Notes under the pieces: model-generated
Told to the model about the DNA's origin: nothing
What the model saw: only the letters and a program-made list of their open reading frames with translations
The model's database searches: none
Made by a program: the position numbers and the translations under genes
DNA from: Nocardia araoensis NBRC 100135
Lineage (GTDB): Bacteria > Actinomycetota > Actinomycetes > Mycobacteriales > Mycobacteriaceae
Assembly (NCBI RefSeq): GCF_000308435.1
Contig: NZ_BAFR01000048.1
Span: 1-64,000 of the forward strand
Direction: 5' to 3'
DNA: 64,000 nt
Shown here: positions 54,801-63,956 of the stretch, piece after piece
Layout: each line of letters starts with the position of its first letter
Position numbering within the stretch: the stretch's first letter is position 1

Positions 54801-57800
54801 GGCGCACCGCGATCAACCCGGTGCACCGGCTCGGCGACCTGTCCGAGTGGGTCGTCGACGGCAAGGGCGCGGTGCATCCGCCCAGCGGCGCGACCCTGGT
54901 CGAGACCACCGGTCCGGAGCCGGAGCACGCTTACCTGGAGCTGACCGTTCCGCTGCTGGCAGGCAACGCCGTGCGCATCCGGATCACGGTGCCCACCTCG
55001 GTCTACAACGGTGGCGCTCCGGTCGTCACCGAGGACGACGCCGACGAGGCCATGGCCGCGCTGCTCGCGGTCGCGGCGGGACAGGCTCTGCCCGAGGTCA
55101 AGGGCAAGGTCGCGCACGTGAACCTGGCCTGGACGCCGGATCTGATCGCCGATCACGCCGGAGTCACCGGTTCCGGCCTGCCCGCCGCGCTGAGCACGCT
55201 CGGCCGCACCGTGCCCGACGTGCTGGTCGGCGCGTGCTGGCCCGCCGTGTTCGCGGTGCTCGGAGCGACCCGCACCGCGAAGGACGAAAGCGTCATCGAG
55301 GGCATGCTCGACCTCGTCCACCTGGACCACCAGGTGCATCTCGCCGGTGAGCTGCCCGCCGAGACCAGTGTGCTCGCGGTGCGCGCGGAGGCGGGGGAGA
55401 CCGTCGACACCGACCTGGGCCGCGTCGTCGAGGTGCACGTGCGGATCACCGCCATGCTGGACAAGCCCGAGACCGGGATGTCGATGCCGGTGCTGGCCAC
55501 CCTGACCGAGCGATTCGCGATCCGCGGGCGCACCGGCGCGGGCGAACTCACCGATCCGCCGCGCGCGGCGGGCACGGTGTCCGACGCGGCCACCGACACC
55601 CCGCGCAGGCGTCGTCGCGACGTCACGATCGTGGCTCCGCGCACCATGCACGCCTTCGCCGCCGTCTCCGGCGATCACAACCCGATCCACACCAGCGACG
55701 CCGCCGCGAAGCTCGCCGGGCTCGGCGGCCCGATCGTGCACGGCATGTGGCTGTCGGCGGCCGCGCAGCACGTCGTGTCGGCGGTCGATCCCACGAGTTC
55801 GGCGCCCGCGCGGACGCTGACCGCTTGGACCACCCGGTTCCTCGGCATGGTCCGCCCTGGCGCGCAGATCGATGTGCGCGTCGAGCGTGTCGGGCTCGAC
55901 GCTGGCAGCGAGATCATCGAGGTCTCCTGCCGCACCGAGGGCGAGCTGGTGATGACCGCGACCGGTCGCACCGCGGCGCCGAAGACCGTCTACGCCTTCC
56001 CCGGCCAGGGCATCCAGCGCAAGGGAATGGGACTGGACGCCCGGTCCCGGTCGAAGGCGGCCAAGGAGATCTGGGACCGCGCGGACAAGCACACCCGTGC
56101 GGCGCTCGGCTTCTCGATTCTCGCCGTGGTGCGGGACAACCCGACCTACCTGAAGGCGCGCGGCGTCGAACACCGCCACCCGGACGGCGTGCTGCACCTG
56201 ACCCAGTTCACCCAGGTCGCCATGGCGACCCTCGGTGTCGCCCAGATGGCGGAACTGCGCGAGTCCGGGGCGTTCGTCGAGGGTGCGCTGCTCGCGGGCC
56301 ACTCGGTGGGCGAGTACAACGCGCTCGCCGCCGTGGCCGGAGTGCTGCCGCTGGAGGCGGTGCTCGAGGTCGTGTTCCAACGTGGTTCCGCGATGCACGA
56401 GCTGGTGCCGCGGGATGCGCAGGGGCGCAGCGACTATCGGATGGCCGCGATCCGGCCTTCGCAGATCGGCGTGCCCGACGCGGAGGTCGTCGACTTCGTC
56501 AAGGAAGTCGGCGAGCGGGTCGGGGAGTTCCTCGAGGTGGTCAACCTGAACCTGCGCGGTTCGCAGTACGCGATCGCGGGCACGGTGGCAGGCCTGGAGG
56601 CACTGGAGGAGGAGATCGACCGCAGGCGTGCCGAATTCGGTGGCAAGCGGGCGTTCATCCTGGTCCCCGGCATCGACGTGCCGTTCCACTCCACGGTGCT
56701 GCGCAAGGGCGTTCCGGAATTCCGGCAGAAGCTCGAACAGCTCCTGCCGGTGGACCTGCGTCCGGAGACCCTGATCGGCCGCTACATCCCGAACCTGGTG
56801 CCGAGGCTGTTCTCGCTCGAGCGGGCGTTCATTCAGGAGATCGCGGACCTGGTGCCGTCCGAACCGCTCGCGGAGGTGCTGGCCGACTTCGACAGCTGGG
56901 CCGCCCGGCCGACAGAGCTGTGCCGCGTGGTGCTGATCGAGTTGCTCGCCTGGCAGTTCGCCAGCCCGGTGCGCTGGATCGAGACCCAGGACCTGCTGTT
57001 CACCGACCCGGCCCAGGGCGGTCTCGGTATCGAGCGGTTCGTCGAGATCGGTCTCGGCGCGACGCCGACGGTGGCCAACCTGGCCTCCCAGACGCTGAAG
57101 CTGCCCGCCTTCGGCGGCGCGAAGGTGGATGTGCTCAACATCGAGCGCGAGGCGGCGATCGTCTACGCGACCGACACCGATCCCGCCACGGTCGACGAGC
57201 CGGTGGAGGAGCCCGCCGCCGCGGCGGCTCCGGCAGCCGCCGTCGCCGCGGCCCCCGTTGCCGCGCCCGCCCCGAGTTCGGGCGGCCCGCGTCCGGACGA
57301 CATCGCGTTCACCGCAGCCGACGCCACGCGCGTGCTGATCGCGCTGTGGACCAAACTGCGCCTGGACCAGATCGGCCCGGTGGACACCATCGAGGGCCTG
57401 TGCGACGGCGTGTCGTCGCGGCGCAACCAGCTGCTGGTCGACCTCGGCTCCGAGCTCTCGCTCGGCGCGATCGACGGCGCGGCCGACGCCGACATGGGTG
57501 CGCTGTCCGCGACGGTGGAGCGGCTCGCCCGCACCTACCGTCCGTTCGGCACGGTGCTCACCGACGCCATCGGCGACCATCTGCGCAAGGTGTTCGGCCC
57601 GTCCGGCAAGCGTCCGGCCGCGATCGCGGATCGGGTCAAGAAGGTCTGGGAACTCGGTGACGGGTGGGCCAGCCACGTGACCGCCGAGGTGTCGCTCGGC
57701 ACCAGGGAAGGCACCAGCGTGCGCGGTGGCGACCTGGGCGGCCTGGTCTCCGGCGGGCTGGGTGACGCCGCCTCGGTCGACGCGGCCATCGACGCCGCCG

Positions 57801-60800
57801 TGCAGGCCGTCGCGGCCCGTCGCGGTGTCGCGGTGTCGCTGCCCTCGGCGGGCGGCGGTGGCGGCGCGACCGTGGACGCCGCCGCGCTGGGCGAGTTCAC
57901 CGAGCAGATCACCGGACGTGACGGCGTGCTGGCCACGGCCGCGCGCGTCGTGCTCGAACAGCTCGGATTGTCCGAGCGCGTGTCCGCGCCGGAAGCGACC
58001 GAGGACTCCCTGGTCGATCTGGTGTCGGCCGAACTCGGTTCGGATTGGCCGCGTCTGGTCGCGCCCGCGTTCGACGCCCGCAAGGCCGTGCTGCTGGACG
58101 ACCGGTGGGCCACGGCGCGCGAGGATCTGGCCCGGCTGTGGCTCGCCGACGACGCAGGCAGCGCGAACGGACCGGTCACCGGTTTCCTCGGTGCGGGTGA
58201 AGCCGTTGCGGCGCAGGCGAACTGGTGGCGGCAGCGGGCGATGCACGAGGCGCGTTCGGTGCTGGCCGGGCTGTACGAGCGCATCGCCGAGGCCGCGCTC
58301 AGCACGGAGGAGCCCGGGCTGTGGTCCTCCGACATCGCGGTGATCACCGGCGCGAGCAAGGGATCGATCGCCGCGGCGGCGACCGCCCGGCTGCTCAGCG
58401 GTGGGGCCACGGTGGTGGTCACCACCTCCTCGCTGAACGACGAACGCCTCGCCTTCTACCGCAAGCTCTACCGCGATAACGCCCGCCACGGCGCGGCCCT
58501 GTGGGTCGTGCCCGCCAACATGGCGTCCTACCAGGACATCGACGCCCTGATCGACTGGATCGGCACCGAGCAGGTCGACAGCGCGGGCGGCGCGAAGATC
58601 AAGATCAAGGACGCGATGACGCCCACCCTGCTGCTGCCGTTCGCGGCGCCGCGGGTGGCCGGTGATCTCGCGGACGCGGGCGCGCGCGCCGAGATGGAGA
58701 TGCGCGTGCTGCTGTGGTCGGTCGAGCGGCTGATCGGCGGCCTGTCCAAGCTGGGCGCCGATCACGACGTGGACGCGAAACTGCACGTGGTGCTGCCGGG
58801 TTCGCCCAACCGCGGCATGTTCGGCGGCGACGGCGCCTATGGCGAGTCGAAGGCGGCGCTGGACGCGGTGGTCGCCAAGTGGCGGGCCGAGAAGTCGTGG
58901 TCGTCGCGGGTCACCCTGGTGCACGCGCTGATCGGCTGGGTGCGCGGCACCGGCTTGATGGGCCACAACGACCCGATGGTCGAGGCGGTCGAGAAGGCGG
59001 GCGTGCAGACCTGGTCCACCGCCGAGATGGCCGACGAGCTGCTCAAGTGGTGCACCTCGCGGGCCCGCCAGGTGACCGCGACCGGCCCGCAGCAGATCGA
59101 CCTGACCGGTGGCCTGGCCAGGGCCAAGCTGGACCTGCCCGCGCTGGCCAAGCAGGCCGCGGAGCAGGCCGAGGGCGAGACCGGCGCGGACGCCGGTCGC
59201 ACGATCGCCGCGCTGCCCGCGCCGCCGACCGTGACCTCCGCGCTGCCGGTGCCCGAGTGGGGCGAGGTGACCGCGGATCCGGCCGACATGGTGGTCATCG
59301 TCGGCGCGGGCGAGCTCGGCCCGTACGGCTCGGCGCGTACCCGCTTCGAGATGGAGGTCTCCGACGAGTTGTCGGCGGCGGGCGTGCTGGAACTCGCCTG
59401 GACCACCGGCATGGTGACCTGGGAGAACGACCCGAAGCCGGGTTGGTACGACGCCGCGTCCGGTGACTACGTGCCCGAGCACGAGCTGGCCGAGCGCTAC
59501 CACGACGCCGTGGTCGCCCGCTGCGGTGTGCGCCGCTACGAGGACGACGGCGCCATGACCGACAACTCGGCTCCGCTGATGACCTCGGTGTTCCTCGACC
59601 AGGACCTGTCGTTCACGGTGGGCGGCGAGGCCGAGGCGCGCGCCTTCCACGCCGCCGATCCGGAGCACACGGTGATCACGCCGGTCGCCGACTCCGGCGA
59701 CTGGACGGTGACGCGCAAGGCGGGCACCGAGATCCGCGTGCCGCGCCGGGCCAAACTCTCGCGCACCGTCGGCGGCCAGATCCCGACCGGCTGGGACCCC
59801 ACCATCTGGGGCATCTCGCCCGATATGGCCGCTTCGGTGGACCGGGTCGCGCTGTGGAACATCGTCTGCACGGTGGACGCGTTCATCGGCTCCGGGTTCA
59901 GCCCCGCCGAGTTGATGAGCTGGGTGCATCCCTCGCTGGTCGCCAACACGCAGGGCACCGGCATGGGCGGCATGTCCTCGATGCGCTCGCTGTACATCGA
60001 CAACCTGCTCGGCGAGTCGCGCCCGAACGACATCCTGCAGGAGGCGCTGCCGAACGTGGCGCTGGCGCACGTGGTGCAGTCCTACGTCGGCAGCTACGGC
60101 GCGATGGTGCACCCGGTGGCGGCCTGCGCCACCGCCGCGGTGTCGGTCGAGGAGGGCGTCGACAAGATCCGGCTCGGCAAGGCCGACCTGGTCGTGGCGG
60201 GCGGTTACGACGATCTCGGCATCGAGGGCATCGTCGGCTTCGGTGACATGTCGGCCACCGCGGATTCGGCGGCCATGAGCGCCAAGGGCATCAGCGACCG
60301 CTACTTCTCCCGCGCCAACGACCGCCGCCGCGGCGGGTTCATCGAATCGCAGGGCGGTGGCACGGTCCTGTTGGCCCGCGGCAGCGTCGCGCTGGAGATG
60401 GGCCTGCCGGTGCTGGGCGTGGTGGCCTACGCGCAGTCCTTCGCCGACGGCGTGCACACCTCCATCCCGGCTCCGGGACTGGGTGCGCTGGGCGCCGGTC
60501 GTGGCGGGCCGGAGTCCAGGCTGGCCGGCGAGCTGCGCAAGCTCGGCGTGACCCCGGACGAGATCGCGGTGGTGTCCAAGCACGACACCTCGACGGCGGC
60601 CAATGATCCGAACGAGTCCGAACTGCACGAACGGCTCGCGACGGCCATCGGACGCTCGGACGGCGCTCCGCTGTTCGTGGTCTCGCAGAAGACCCTCACC
60701 GGGCACGCCAAGGGCGGCGCGGCCGCCTTCCAGCTCATCGGCCTGTGCCAGGTACTGGAGCAGGGCGTCATCCCGCCGAACCGCAGCCTCGATTGCGTCG

Positions 60801-61207
60801 ACGAGAAGATGCAGGCCTTCCCGCACCTGGTGTGGCTGCGCGAACCGCTGCGGCTGGGCGGTCGCCTTCCGCTGAAGGCGGGTCTGGTCACCTCGCTCGG
60901 CTTCGGCCACGTGAACGGTCTGTTGGCGATCGTGCACCCGGAGGCGTTCATCCAGGCCATCGAGCCGGGACGGCGCGAGGAGTACCAGCGCAAGGCGCAG
61001 GAGCGTCAGCTGGCCGGTCGGCAGCGGTTCGTGGAGGCGATGTGCGGCGGCGCGCCGCTGTACGAGCGTCCCGCGGATCGCAGGCTCGGCGGGGAGGGCA
61101 CCCCGTCCCAGCGGGCCCGGCAGCTGGAGGCCGACGTGCTGCTGTCGCCGGAGGCGCGCCTCGGTCAGGACGGCGCCTACCGCGCGAAGGGCATCGGATG
61201 CGCGTAA
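51890..61207 (+). CDS. fas: Type I fatty acid synthase (single-chain FAS-I)
   Basis: About 3105 aa. Domains in order: acetyltransferase (GHSQG near 162), enoyl reductase (LLAGMTPTTVDAKI near 440), MaoC-like dehydratase (GDHNPIHTSDAA near 1260), malonyl/palmitoyl transferase (AGHSVGEYNALAA near 1470), acyl carrier region (GVSSRRNQ near 1840), ketoreductase (VITGASKGSIAAA near 2152) and ketosynthase (Cys in AACATAAVS near 2744, His in KHDTSTA and LTGHAKGG). This is the Corynebacteriales de novo fatty acid synthase that feeds mycolic acid synthesis. TTG at 51890 has the best ribosome binding site; ATG at 51860 is an alternative. A long opposite-strand frame here is a codon-bias shadow. Confidence 0.97.
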   Translation: MTINESTKTEAGQSTKVVAAAGKAASGGARSPLLDRLLGGVPYALAFGGQGAQWLSELEEIARDSALEPELTALVNEAAALLEPVAAQLLVVRPVGFDPIGWMLENELADGDEGETSAAPAESVLRSAAVSMPGVLLTQVAAVRALRLQGLDPAEHAPVAIVGHSQGLLAAAAVEAGGARDAELLAVAQMIGAAAGLVARRRGLMPAGERSPMVAVSNVDPEQLGAVVAEVCAGADPAAAVVVSIRNGRRRAVLSGPPAQLERVRQRCAQIHDEQARERDAKVRGGSVFAPVFEDVAVDVAFHHPALADTVDLVSSWATQCGLDAELAGELARQILVDPVDWVGVVDGVISAGAQWILDLGPGDLLSRVTGGTLKGTGLGIVAAATRAGQRSLLTPGAAPEPAAPWSAFAPRPVRLPNGRIVVETAFTKLTGRSPILLAGMTPTTVDAKIVAAAANAGHWAELAGGGQVTEQIFADRVAELQKLLHPGRAVQFNSLFLDPYLWKLQLGGKRLVQRARTAGAPFDGVIVTAGIPELEEAVALIQELTEVGITHVAFKPGTVAQIRAVLRIADEVPDYPVIMHIEGGKAGGHHSWEDLDDLLLDTYAELRNRANVVVCVGGGIGTPERATEYLTGQWAVRHGYPVMPLDGVLVGTAAMATLEATTAPEVKQLLVDTPGTPDWVGAGTASGGMASGRSQLGADIHEIDNAASRTGRLLDEVAGDGEAVAARRDEIIAALNATAKPYFGDLATMTYQDWLERYVELAVGLDRRKDFDCGTDLGDAIAEATRSVWLDITWRDRFAEMVRRTESRLHPADRGEIPTLFASDDDFEDPVAALCALKDAYPATAQTLLHPADVPFFISLCKTPGKPVNFVPVVDADVRRWWRSDSLWQAHDPRYSADQVCVIPGTVSVAGITRVDEPVGELLDRFEQDTAYSLVRAGVAPVPVDARRTAGVTSGPIDAVLAAPDVQWAGRTAINPVHRLGDLSEWVVDGKGAVHPPSGATLVETTGPEPEHAYLELTVPLLAGNAVRIRITVPTSVYNGGAPVVTEDDADEAMAALLAVAAGQALPEVKGKVAHVNLAWTPDLIADHAGVTGSGLPAALSTLGRTVPDVLVGACWPAVFAVLGATRTAKDESVIEGMLDLVHLDHQVHLAGELPAETSVLAVRAEAGETVDTDLGRVVEVHVRITAMLDKPETGMSMPVLATLTERFAIRGRTGAGELTDPPRAAGTVSDAATDTPRRRRRDVTIVAPRTMHAFAAVSGDHNPIHTSDAAAKLAGLGGPIVHGMWLSAAAQHVVSAVDPTSSAPARTLTAWTTRFLGMVRPGAQIDVRVERVGLDAGSEIIEVSCRTEGELVMTATGRTAAPKTVYAFPGQGIQRKGMGLDARSRSKAAKEIWDRADKHTRAALGFSILAVVRDNPTYLKARGVEHRHPDGVLHLTQFTQVAMATLGVAQMAELRESGAFVEGALLAGHSVGEYNALAAVAGVLPLEAVLEVVFQRGSAMHELVPRDAQGRSDYRMAAIRPSQIGVPDAEVVDFVKEVGERVGEFLEVVNLNLRGSQYAIAGTVAGLEALEEEIDRRRAEFGGKRAFILVPGIDVPFHSTVLRKGVPEFRQKLEQLLPVDLRPETLIGRYIPNLVPRLFSLERAFIQEIADLVPSEPLAEVLADFDSWAARPTELCRVVLIELLAWQFASPVRWIETQDLLFTDPAQGGLGIERFVEIGLGATPTVANLASQTLKLPAFGGAKVDVLNIEREAAIVYATDTDPATVDEPVEEPAAAAAPAAAVAAAPVAAPAPSSGGPRPDDIAFTAADATRVLIALWTKLRLDQIGPVDTIEGLCDGVSSRRNQLLVDLGSELSLGAIDGAADADMGALSATVERLARTYRPFGTVLTDAIGDHLRKVFGPSGKRPAAIADRVKKVWELGDGWASHVTAEVSLGTREGTSVRGGDLGGLVSGGLGDAASVDAAIDAAVQAVAARRGVAVSLPSAGGGGGATVDAAALGEFTEQITGRDGVLATAARVVLEQLGLSERVSAPEATEDSLVDLVSAELGSDWPRLVAPAFDARKAVLLDDRWATAREDLARLWLADDAGSANGPVTGFLGAGEAVAAQANWWRQRAMHEARSVLAGLYERIAEAALSTEEPGLWSSDIAVITGASKGSIAAAATARLLSGGATVVVTTSSLNDERLAFYRKLYRDNARHGAALWVVPANMASYQDIDALIDWIGTEQVDSAGGAKIKIKDAMTPTLLLPFAAPRVAGDLADAGARAEMEMRVLLWSVERLIGGLSKLGADHDVDAKLHVVLPGSPNRGMFGGDGAYGESKAALDAVVAKWRAEKSWSSRVTLVHALIGWVRGTGLMGHNDPMVEAVEKAGVQTWSTAEMADELLKWCTSRARQVTATGPQQIDLTGGLARAKLDLPALAKQAAEQAEGETGADAGRTIAALPAPPTVTSALPVPEWGEVTADPADMVVIVGAGELGPYGSARTRFEMEVSDELSAAGVLELAWTTGMVTWENDPKPGWYDAASGDYVPEHELAERYHDAVVARCGVRRYEDDGAMTDNSAPLMTSVFLDQDLSFTVGGEAEARAFHAADPEHTVITPVADSGDWTVTRKAGTEIRVPRRAKLSRTVGGQIPTGWDPTIWGISPDMAASVDRVALWNIVCTVDAFIGSGFSPAELMSWVHPSLVANTQGTGMGGMSSMRSLYIDNLLGESRPNDILQEALPNVALAHVVQSYVGSYGAMVHPVAACATAAVSVEEGVDKIRLGKADLVVAGGYDDLGIEGIVGFGDMSATADSAAMSAKGISDRYFSRANDRRRGGFIESQGGGTVLLARGSVALEMGLPVLGVVAYAQSFADGVHTSIPAPGLGALGAGRGGPESRLAGELRKLGVTPDEIAVVSKHDTSTAANDPNESELHERLATAIGRSDGAPLFVVSQKTLTGHAKGGAAAFQLIGLCQVLEQGVIPPNRSLDCVDEKMQAFPHLVWLREPLRLGGRLPLKAGLVTSLGFGHVNGLLAIVHPEAFIQAIEPGRREEYQRKAQERQLAGRQRFVEAMCGGAPLYERPADRRLGGEGTPSQRARQLEADVLLSPEARLGQDGAYRAKGIGCA

Positions 61208-61283
61208 GCGGAAGCGCGGCGGGGAAACTCGCCGCGCAGGGTCCGCGCGCGGGCTCGCCGAGCACGTCGTAGGCTGCCCGCCT

Positions 61284-61721
61284 ATGACGATCCTCGGTAT
61301 CGGCTTGGACTTGGTGACCATCTCCGAGTTCGCCGAACAGCTCGAACGCGCCGGAACGACCATGCTCAGGGAAAGTTTCACCGCGGGAGAGCGGCGCTAC
61401 TGCCAGAGCAAAGGCACCGACCCGGCGCGCAGCTACGCGGCGCGGTGGGCGGCGAAAGAGGCGGTGCTCAAAGCATGGGCATCGTCGCGGTTCGCCCGTC
61501 GCCCGCAGATCGGGGACAACCCCTATCCGCTGATCGAGGTGGTCAACGACGCGTGGGGCAGGCCGAGCATCAAACTGCACGGCCTGGCCGCGGAATTCCT
61601 GCCCCGGGTGCGGGTTCACCTCTCGCTGACGCACGACGGCGACACCGCCGCCGCGATGGTGGTGCTCGAAGACCCGGGCGAACTGGCCGACCTCATCGAA
61701 GGGCGCGAGAGCGCCGGTTGA
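61284..61721 (+). CDS. acpS: Holo-ACP synthase (4'-phosphopantetheinyl transferase)
   Basis: 145 aa AcpS-type transferase that loads phosphopantetheine onto the FAS carrier domain. Motifs: GIGLDLVTISEF (metal-binding Asp) and RWAAKEAVLKAW. It follows fas by 76 bp on the same strand, the conserved fas-acpS pair of mycobacteria and Nocardia. There is no clear ribosome binding site, but the ATG position fits the family. It ends just before a strong hairpin. Confidence 0.95.
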   Translation: MTILGIGLDLVTISEFAEQLERAGTTMLRESFTAGERRYCQSKGTDPARSYAARWAAKEAVLKAWASSRFARRPQIGDNPYPLIEVVNDAWGRPSIKLHGLAAEFLPRVRVHLSLTHDGDTAAAMVVLEDPGELADLIEGRESAG

Positions 61722-61728
61722 GCCGCGC

Positions 61729-61756
61729 GGTGGTCCCGGTTCCCGCCGGGACCACC
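61729..61756. terminator. Bidirectional stem-loop terminator
   Basis: Perfect 11-bp inverted repeat GGTGGTCCCGG/CCGGGACCACC with a 6-nt loop between acpS and the convergent TetR gene. Confidence 0.75.
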
Positions 61757-61758
61757 CG

Positions 61759-62433
61759 TTATCCTTGGCCGCCGGTACGCGATTCCTTTTCCGCGACGAG
61801 CAGGTAGGCGACCATCAGCCGCTTGAGCTCGGCGACCGCCTCGGCGCTGCTCTGCTCGTCCTGCACGGAGAAGTTGAGCATCGAATAGACCACGTGCACC
61901 AGCACTTCGGCCATCATGGTGCGCCGTGCGCGCGGGGTGCGCGGCGTGAGCGGGCGCAGCATCTGCGATACGACCTCGGCGAACTGCTTCTCGTGGATCG
62001 CTCCGGTGGCCCGGGTGGACGGCGTGGACTGCATGGCCAGCCACACCTCTCGCCGGGACGGGTCGGTCATCCAGAGGTTGGCCAGGTGGTCGACGAACTG
62101 GTTCATGTGCCGCAACCAGTCCAGTGAGGGAATCTCCCCGTGGAAGTCGGCCAGCTCCTGGGAAACGGCAACCAGATCTCGGCGATTGAGCTCACAGACG
62201 ATGACGTACTTGTTGGCGAAGAACTGATACAGCGTGCCGATCGGCACCTCAGCCCTGGCCGCCACCTCCTCACAGGTGAACGACTCGAACCCGACCTCGA
62301 CGAGCAGTTCCCTGGACGCCTGGAGTAGGGCGTCGAACTTTCGTTTGCTGCGTTCCTGCGTCGGCCGGCGTCGCGGCATGAGCTCCTGTGGGTCGTCCTG
62401 CAGCTCCAACGCAGGGTCCAGACGGTGCTTCAC
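61759..62433 (-). CDS. TetR/AcrR family transcriptional regulator
   Basis: About 224 aa. N-terminal TetR helix-turn-helix: LLQASRELLVEVGFESFTCE, then ARAEVPIGTLYQFFANKYVI. The C-terminal ligand domain is divergent. The GTG at 62433 has GGAGG 5 bp upstream; the GTG at 62457 is an alternative. It converges on acpS. Proximity to fas-acpS makes fatty acid control possible, but the sequence is unlike what I recall of FasR, so this is not asserted. Confidence 0.88.
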   Translation of the reverse strand: MKHRLDPALELQDDPQELMPRRRPTQERSKRKFDALLQASRELLVEVGFESFTCEEVAARAEVPIGTLYQFFANKYVIVCELNRRDLVAVSQELADFHGEIPSLDWLRHMNQFVDHLANLWMTDPSRREVWLAMQSTPSTRATGAIHEKQFAEVVSQMLRPLTPRTPRARRTMMAEVLVHVVYSMLNFSVQDEQSSAEAVAELKRLMVAYLLVAEKESRTGGQG

Positions 62434-62677
62434 CCTGGCCTCCGCGCGTACTTCCACGCATCCAGGCTAACGGTAGGCACAAGCGTGCGATACGCGCATC
62501 CGCCGTTCGCGTCCAGCTGCCTTGATTTCCGCTACCCATCCGTAACCGATGCGGCATCGAACATATACCGAGCGCGCGTGCATCGCGGCGTGTGTTCCGA
62601 GCAGGGGAATCCATGGGGCTCATGGCTTTCGGCAAGCCCGTGAGCTCGGTCAATGCACAGAGGGGAAGGCGTGATCA

Positions 62678-63898
62678 GTGGTAGCTGAATCTGTGGTGAC
62701 TCTCGGCGTTTCGACCGAACGCGGTGCCGTGCACGCGGTAGCGCTCGCCGACGGCAGGAAGCTGGCCGATCGGGTGCTGCTGCGCCGGGTCGAGCGAACG
62801 GACGGTGACAGTAAGGCGGACGTGGCCGCCGCGGTCGAGACCGCGCTGGACGCCTTGGCCGCGGGGCTGAGCTCGGAGCGGGAAGTCGGTGGGGTGGCGG
62901 TCGCCTATCGGGACGCCGCGGAGCGGCGCGCCATCGTCACCCGTTTGGCGGCAGGCCCGTGGCACAGCGCCTCGATGGTCTCGGTGAAATCGGCCCACCT
63001 GAGCGTGGCGAGCATGATGACGTGGCTGGACGCCTACGACAACCTCCTGGTGTGCGAGGTGGTGCCCGGGTACCACGCGTTCACCCTGGTCGACCGTGGC
63101 CGCCGCCGGGTGCTCGCCGCCGTGGGGCAGATGGGCCGGGCGACGCCGCGGTCGCTGGGCATGGGCGTCACGGCGGCGTGGGATCAGCTCGACGCGGCCG
63201 ACGCGCGGCCGGACGCGGTGGTGCTGATCGGCTCGGCGGGCGCCGGATCCGCGGTGCTGACGGCGGTCGAGAAATTCGGGGCGCCGGTGATCCCTTGCAC
63301 CGTGGGCGCTTTCGCCTCCGCCGCGGGCGCGGCGTTGAGCGCGCGGCTGGAGCAGGACTGCTACGCCGGACCGGTGAGCGAGTCGACTCGGGCGCGCGGC
63401 GGGGTCGCGGTGTTCGCCGCGGCCGGTGTGCTGGCCAGCGGAATGGTCGTCGGCGGGAGCTACCTGCTGAACGATTCCGAGCAGCCGGTGCCGACCGTCG
63501 TGGCGGACGCCCGGATCGAGGGCGCCGGTGCGGTGCATCCGGCCCCGCCGGTCCAACCCGTGGATACCGGGGCGGACGAGTCGTTCGATGGGGGCGCCGA
63601 TGTCACCACGTCCGGGGTGTGGCTTCCGGAGCAGCGCTCGGGGCATGCCCCGAGGCATCGGCCGTTGCCGCTGGTCGAAGCCGACGCGACAACCGGGCCG
63701 GAGCAAGAAGTCCCGGAGCCGCTCGTCCCGGGGACCGGGATTCCGACCGATCGCAAGGTGGGCGCGCCCGACAGTGCGTTGCTGTTCCCCGGTGAGGCTC
63801 CACCACCCGCCGTGTTCACCCCGGAGGCCGCGGACTGGTGGGACGAGCACCTTCGTCTGATGGCGCAGTGGGCAGCCCAGCAGGTCTGGCAGGCCTGA
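62678..63898 (+). CDS. Hypothetical membrane-anchored protein
   Basis: 406 aa with a GTG start and AGGGGAAGG about 8 bp upstream. The N-terminal about 235 residues form an alpha/beta domain (VTLGVSTERGAVHAVALAD at the start, VVLIGSAGAGSAVLTAVE within) with an actin/ASKHA-like feel, resembling actinobacterial DUF7159-type proteins. One transmembrane helix lies at about 247-267 (VAVFAAAGVLASGMVVGGSY), then a Pro/Ala-rich tail of about 130 residues that is probably extracytoplasmic. The function is unknown. Confidence 0.75.
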   Translation: MVAESVVTLGVSTERGAVHAVALADGRKLADRVLLRRVERTDGDSKADVAAAVETALDALAAGLSSEREVGGVAVAYRDAAERRAIVTRLAAGPWHSASMVSVKSAHLSVASMMTWLDAYDNLLVCEVVPGYHAFTLVDRGRRRVLAAVGQMGRATPRSLGMGVTAAWDQLDAADARPDAVVLIGSAGAGSAVLTAVEKFGAPVIPCTVGAFASAAGAALSARLEQDCYAGPVSESTRARGGVAVFAAAGVLASGMVVGGSYLLNDSEQPVPTVVADARIEGAGAVHPAPPVQPVDTGADESFDGGADVTTSGVWLPEQRSGHAPRHRPLPLVEADATTGPEQEVPEPLVPGTGIPTDRKVGAPDSALLFPGEAPPPAVFTPEAADWWDEHLRLMAQWAAQQVWQA

Positions 63899-63913
63899 TC
63901 CACCCCCACCTCG

Positions 63914-63942
63914 GCCCGGCGCCCCTGCGGCGCCGGGCTTTT
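63914..63942. terminator. Rho-independent terminator
   Basis: GCCCGGCGCC/GGCGCCGGGC 10-bp perfect stem with a 5-nt loop, followed by TTTT. It sits between the membrane-anchored protein gene and the convergent partial gene. Confidence 0.85.
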
Positions 63943-63956
63943 CGTTGCCCGCTTCG

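Noticed and set aside
54467..61381. Very long open frame on the minus strand opposite fas
   Set aside because: It is antisense to an unmistakable FAS-I. The long open frame is a by-product of GC-rich third positions, and its translation is His/Arg/Gly-rich without domains.
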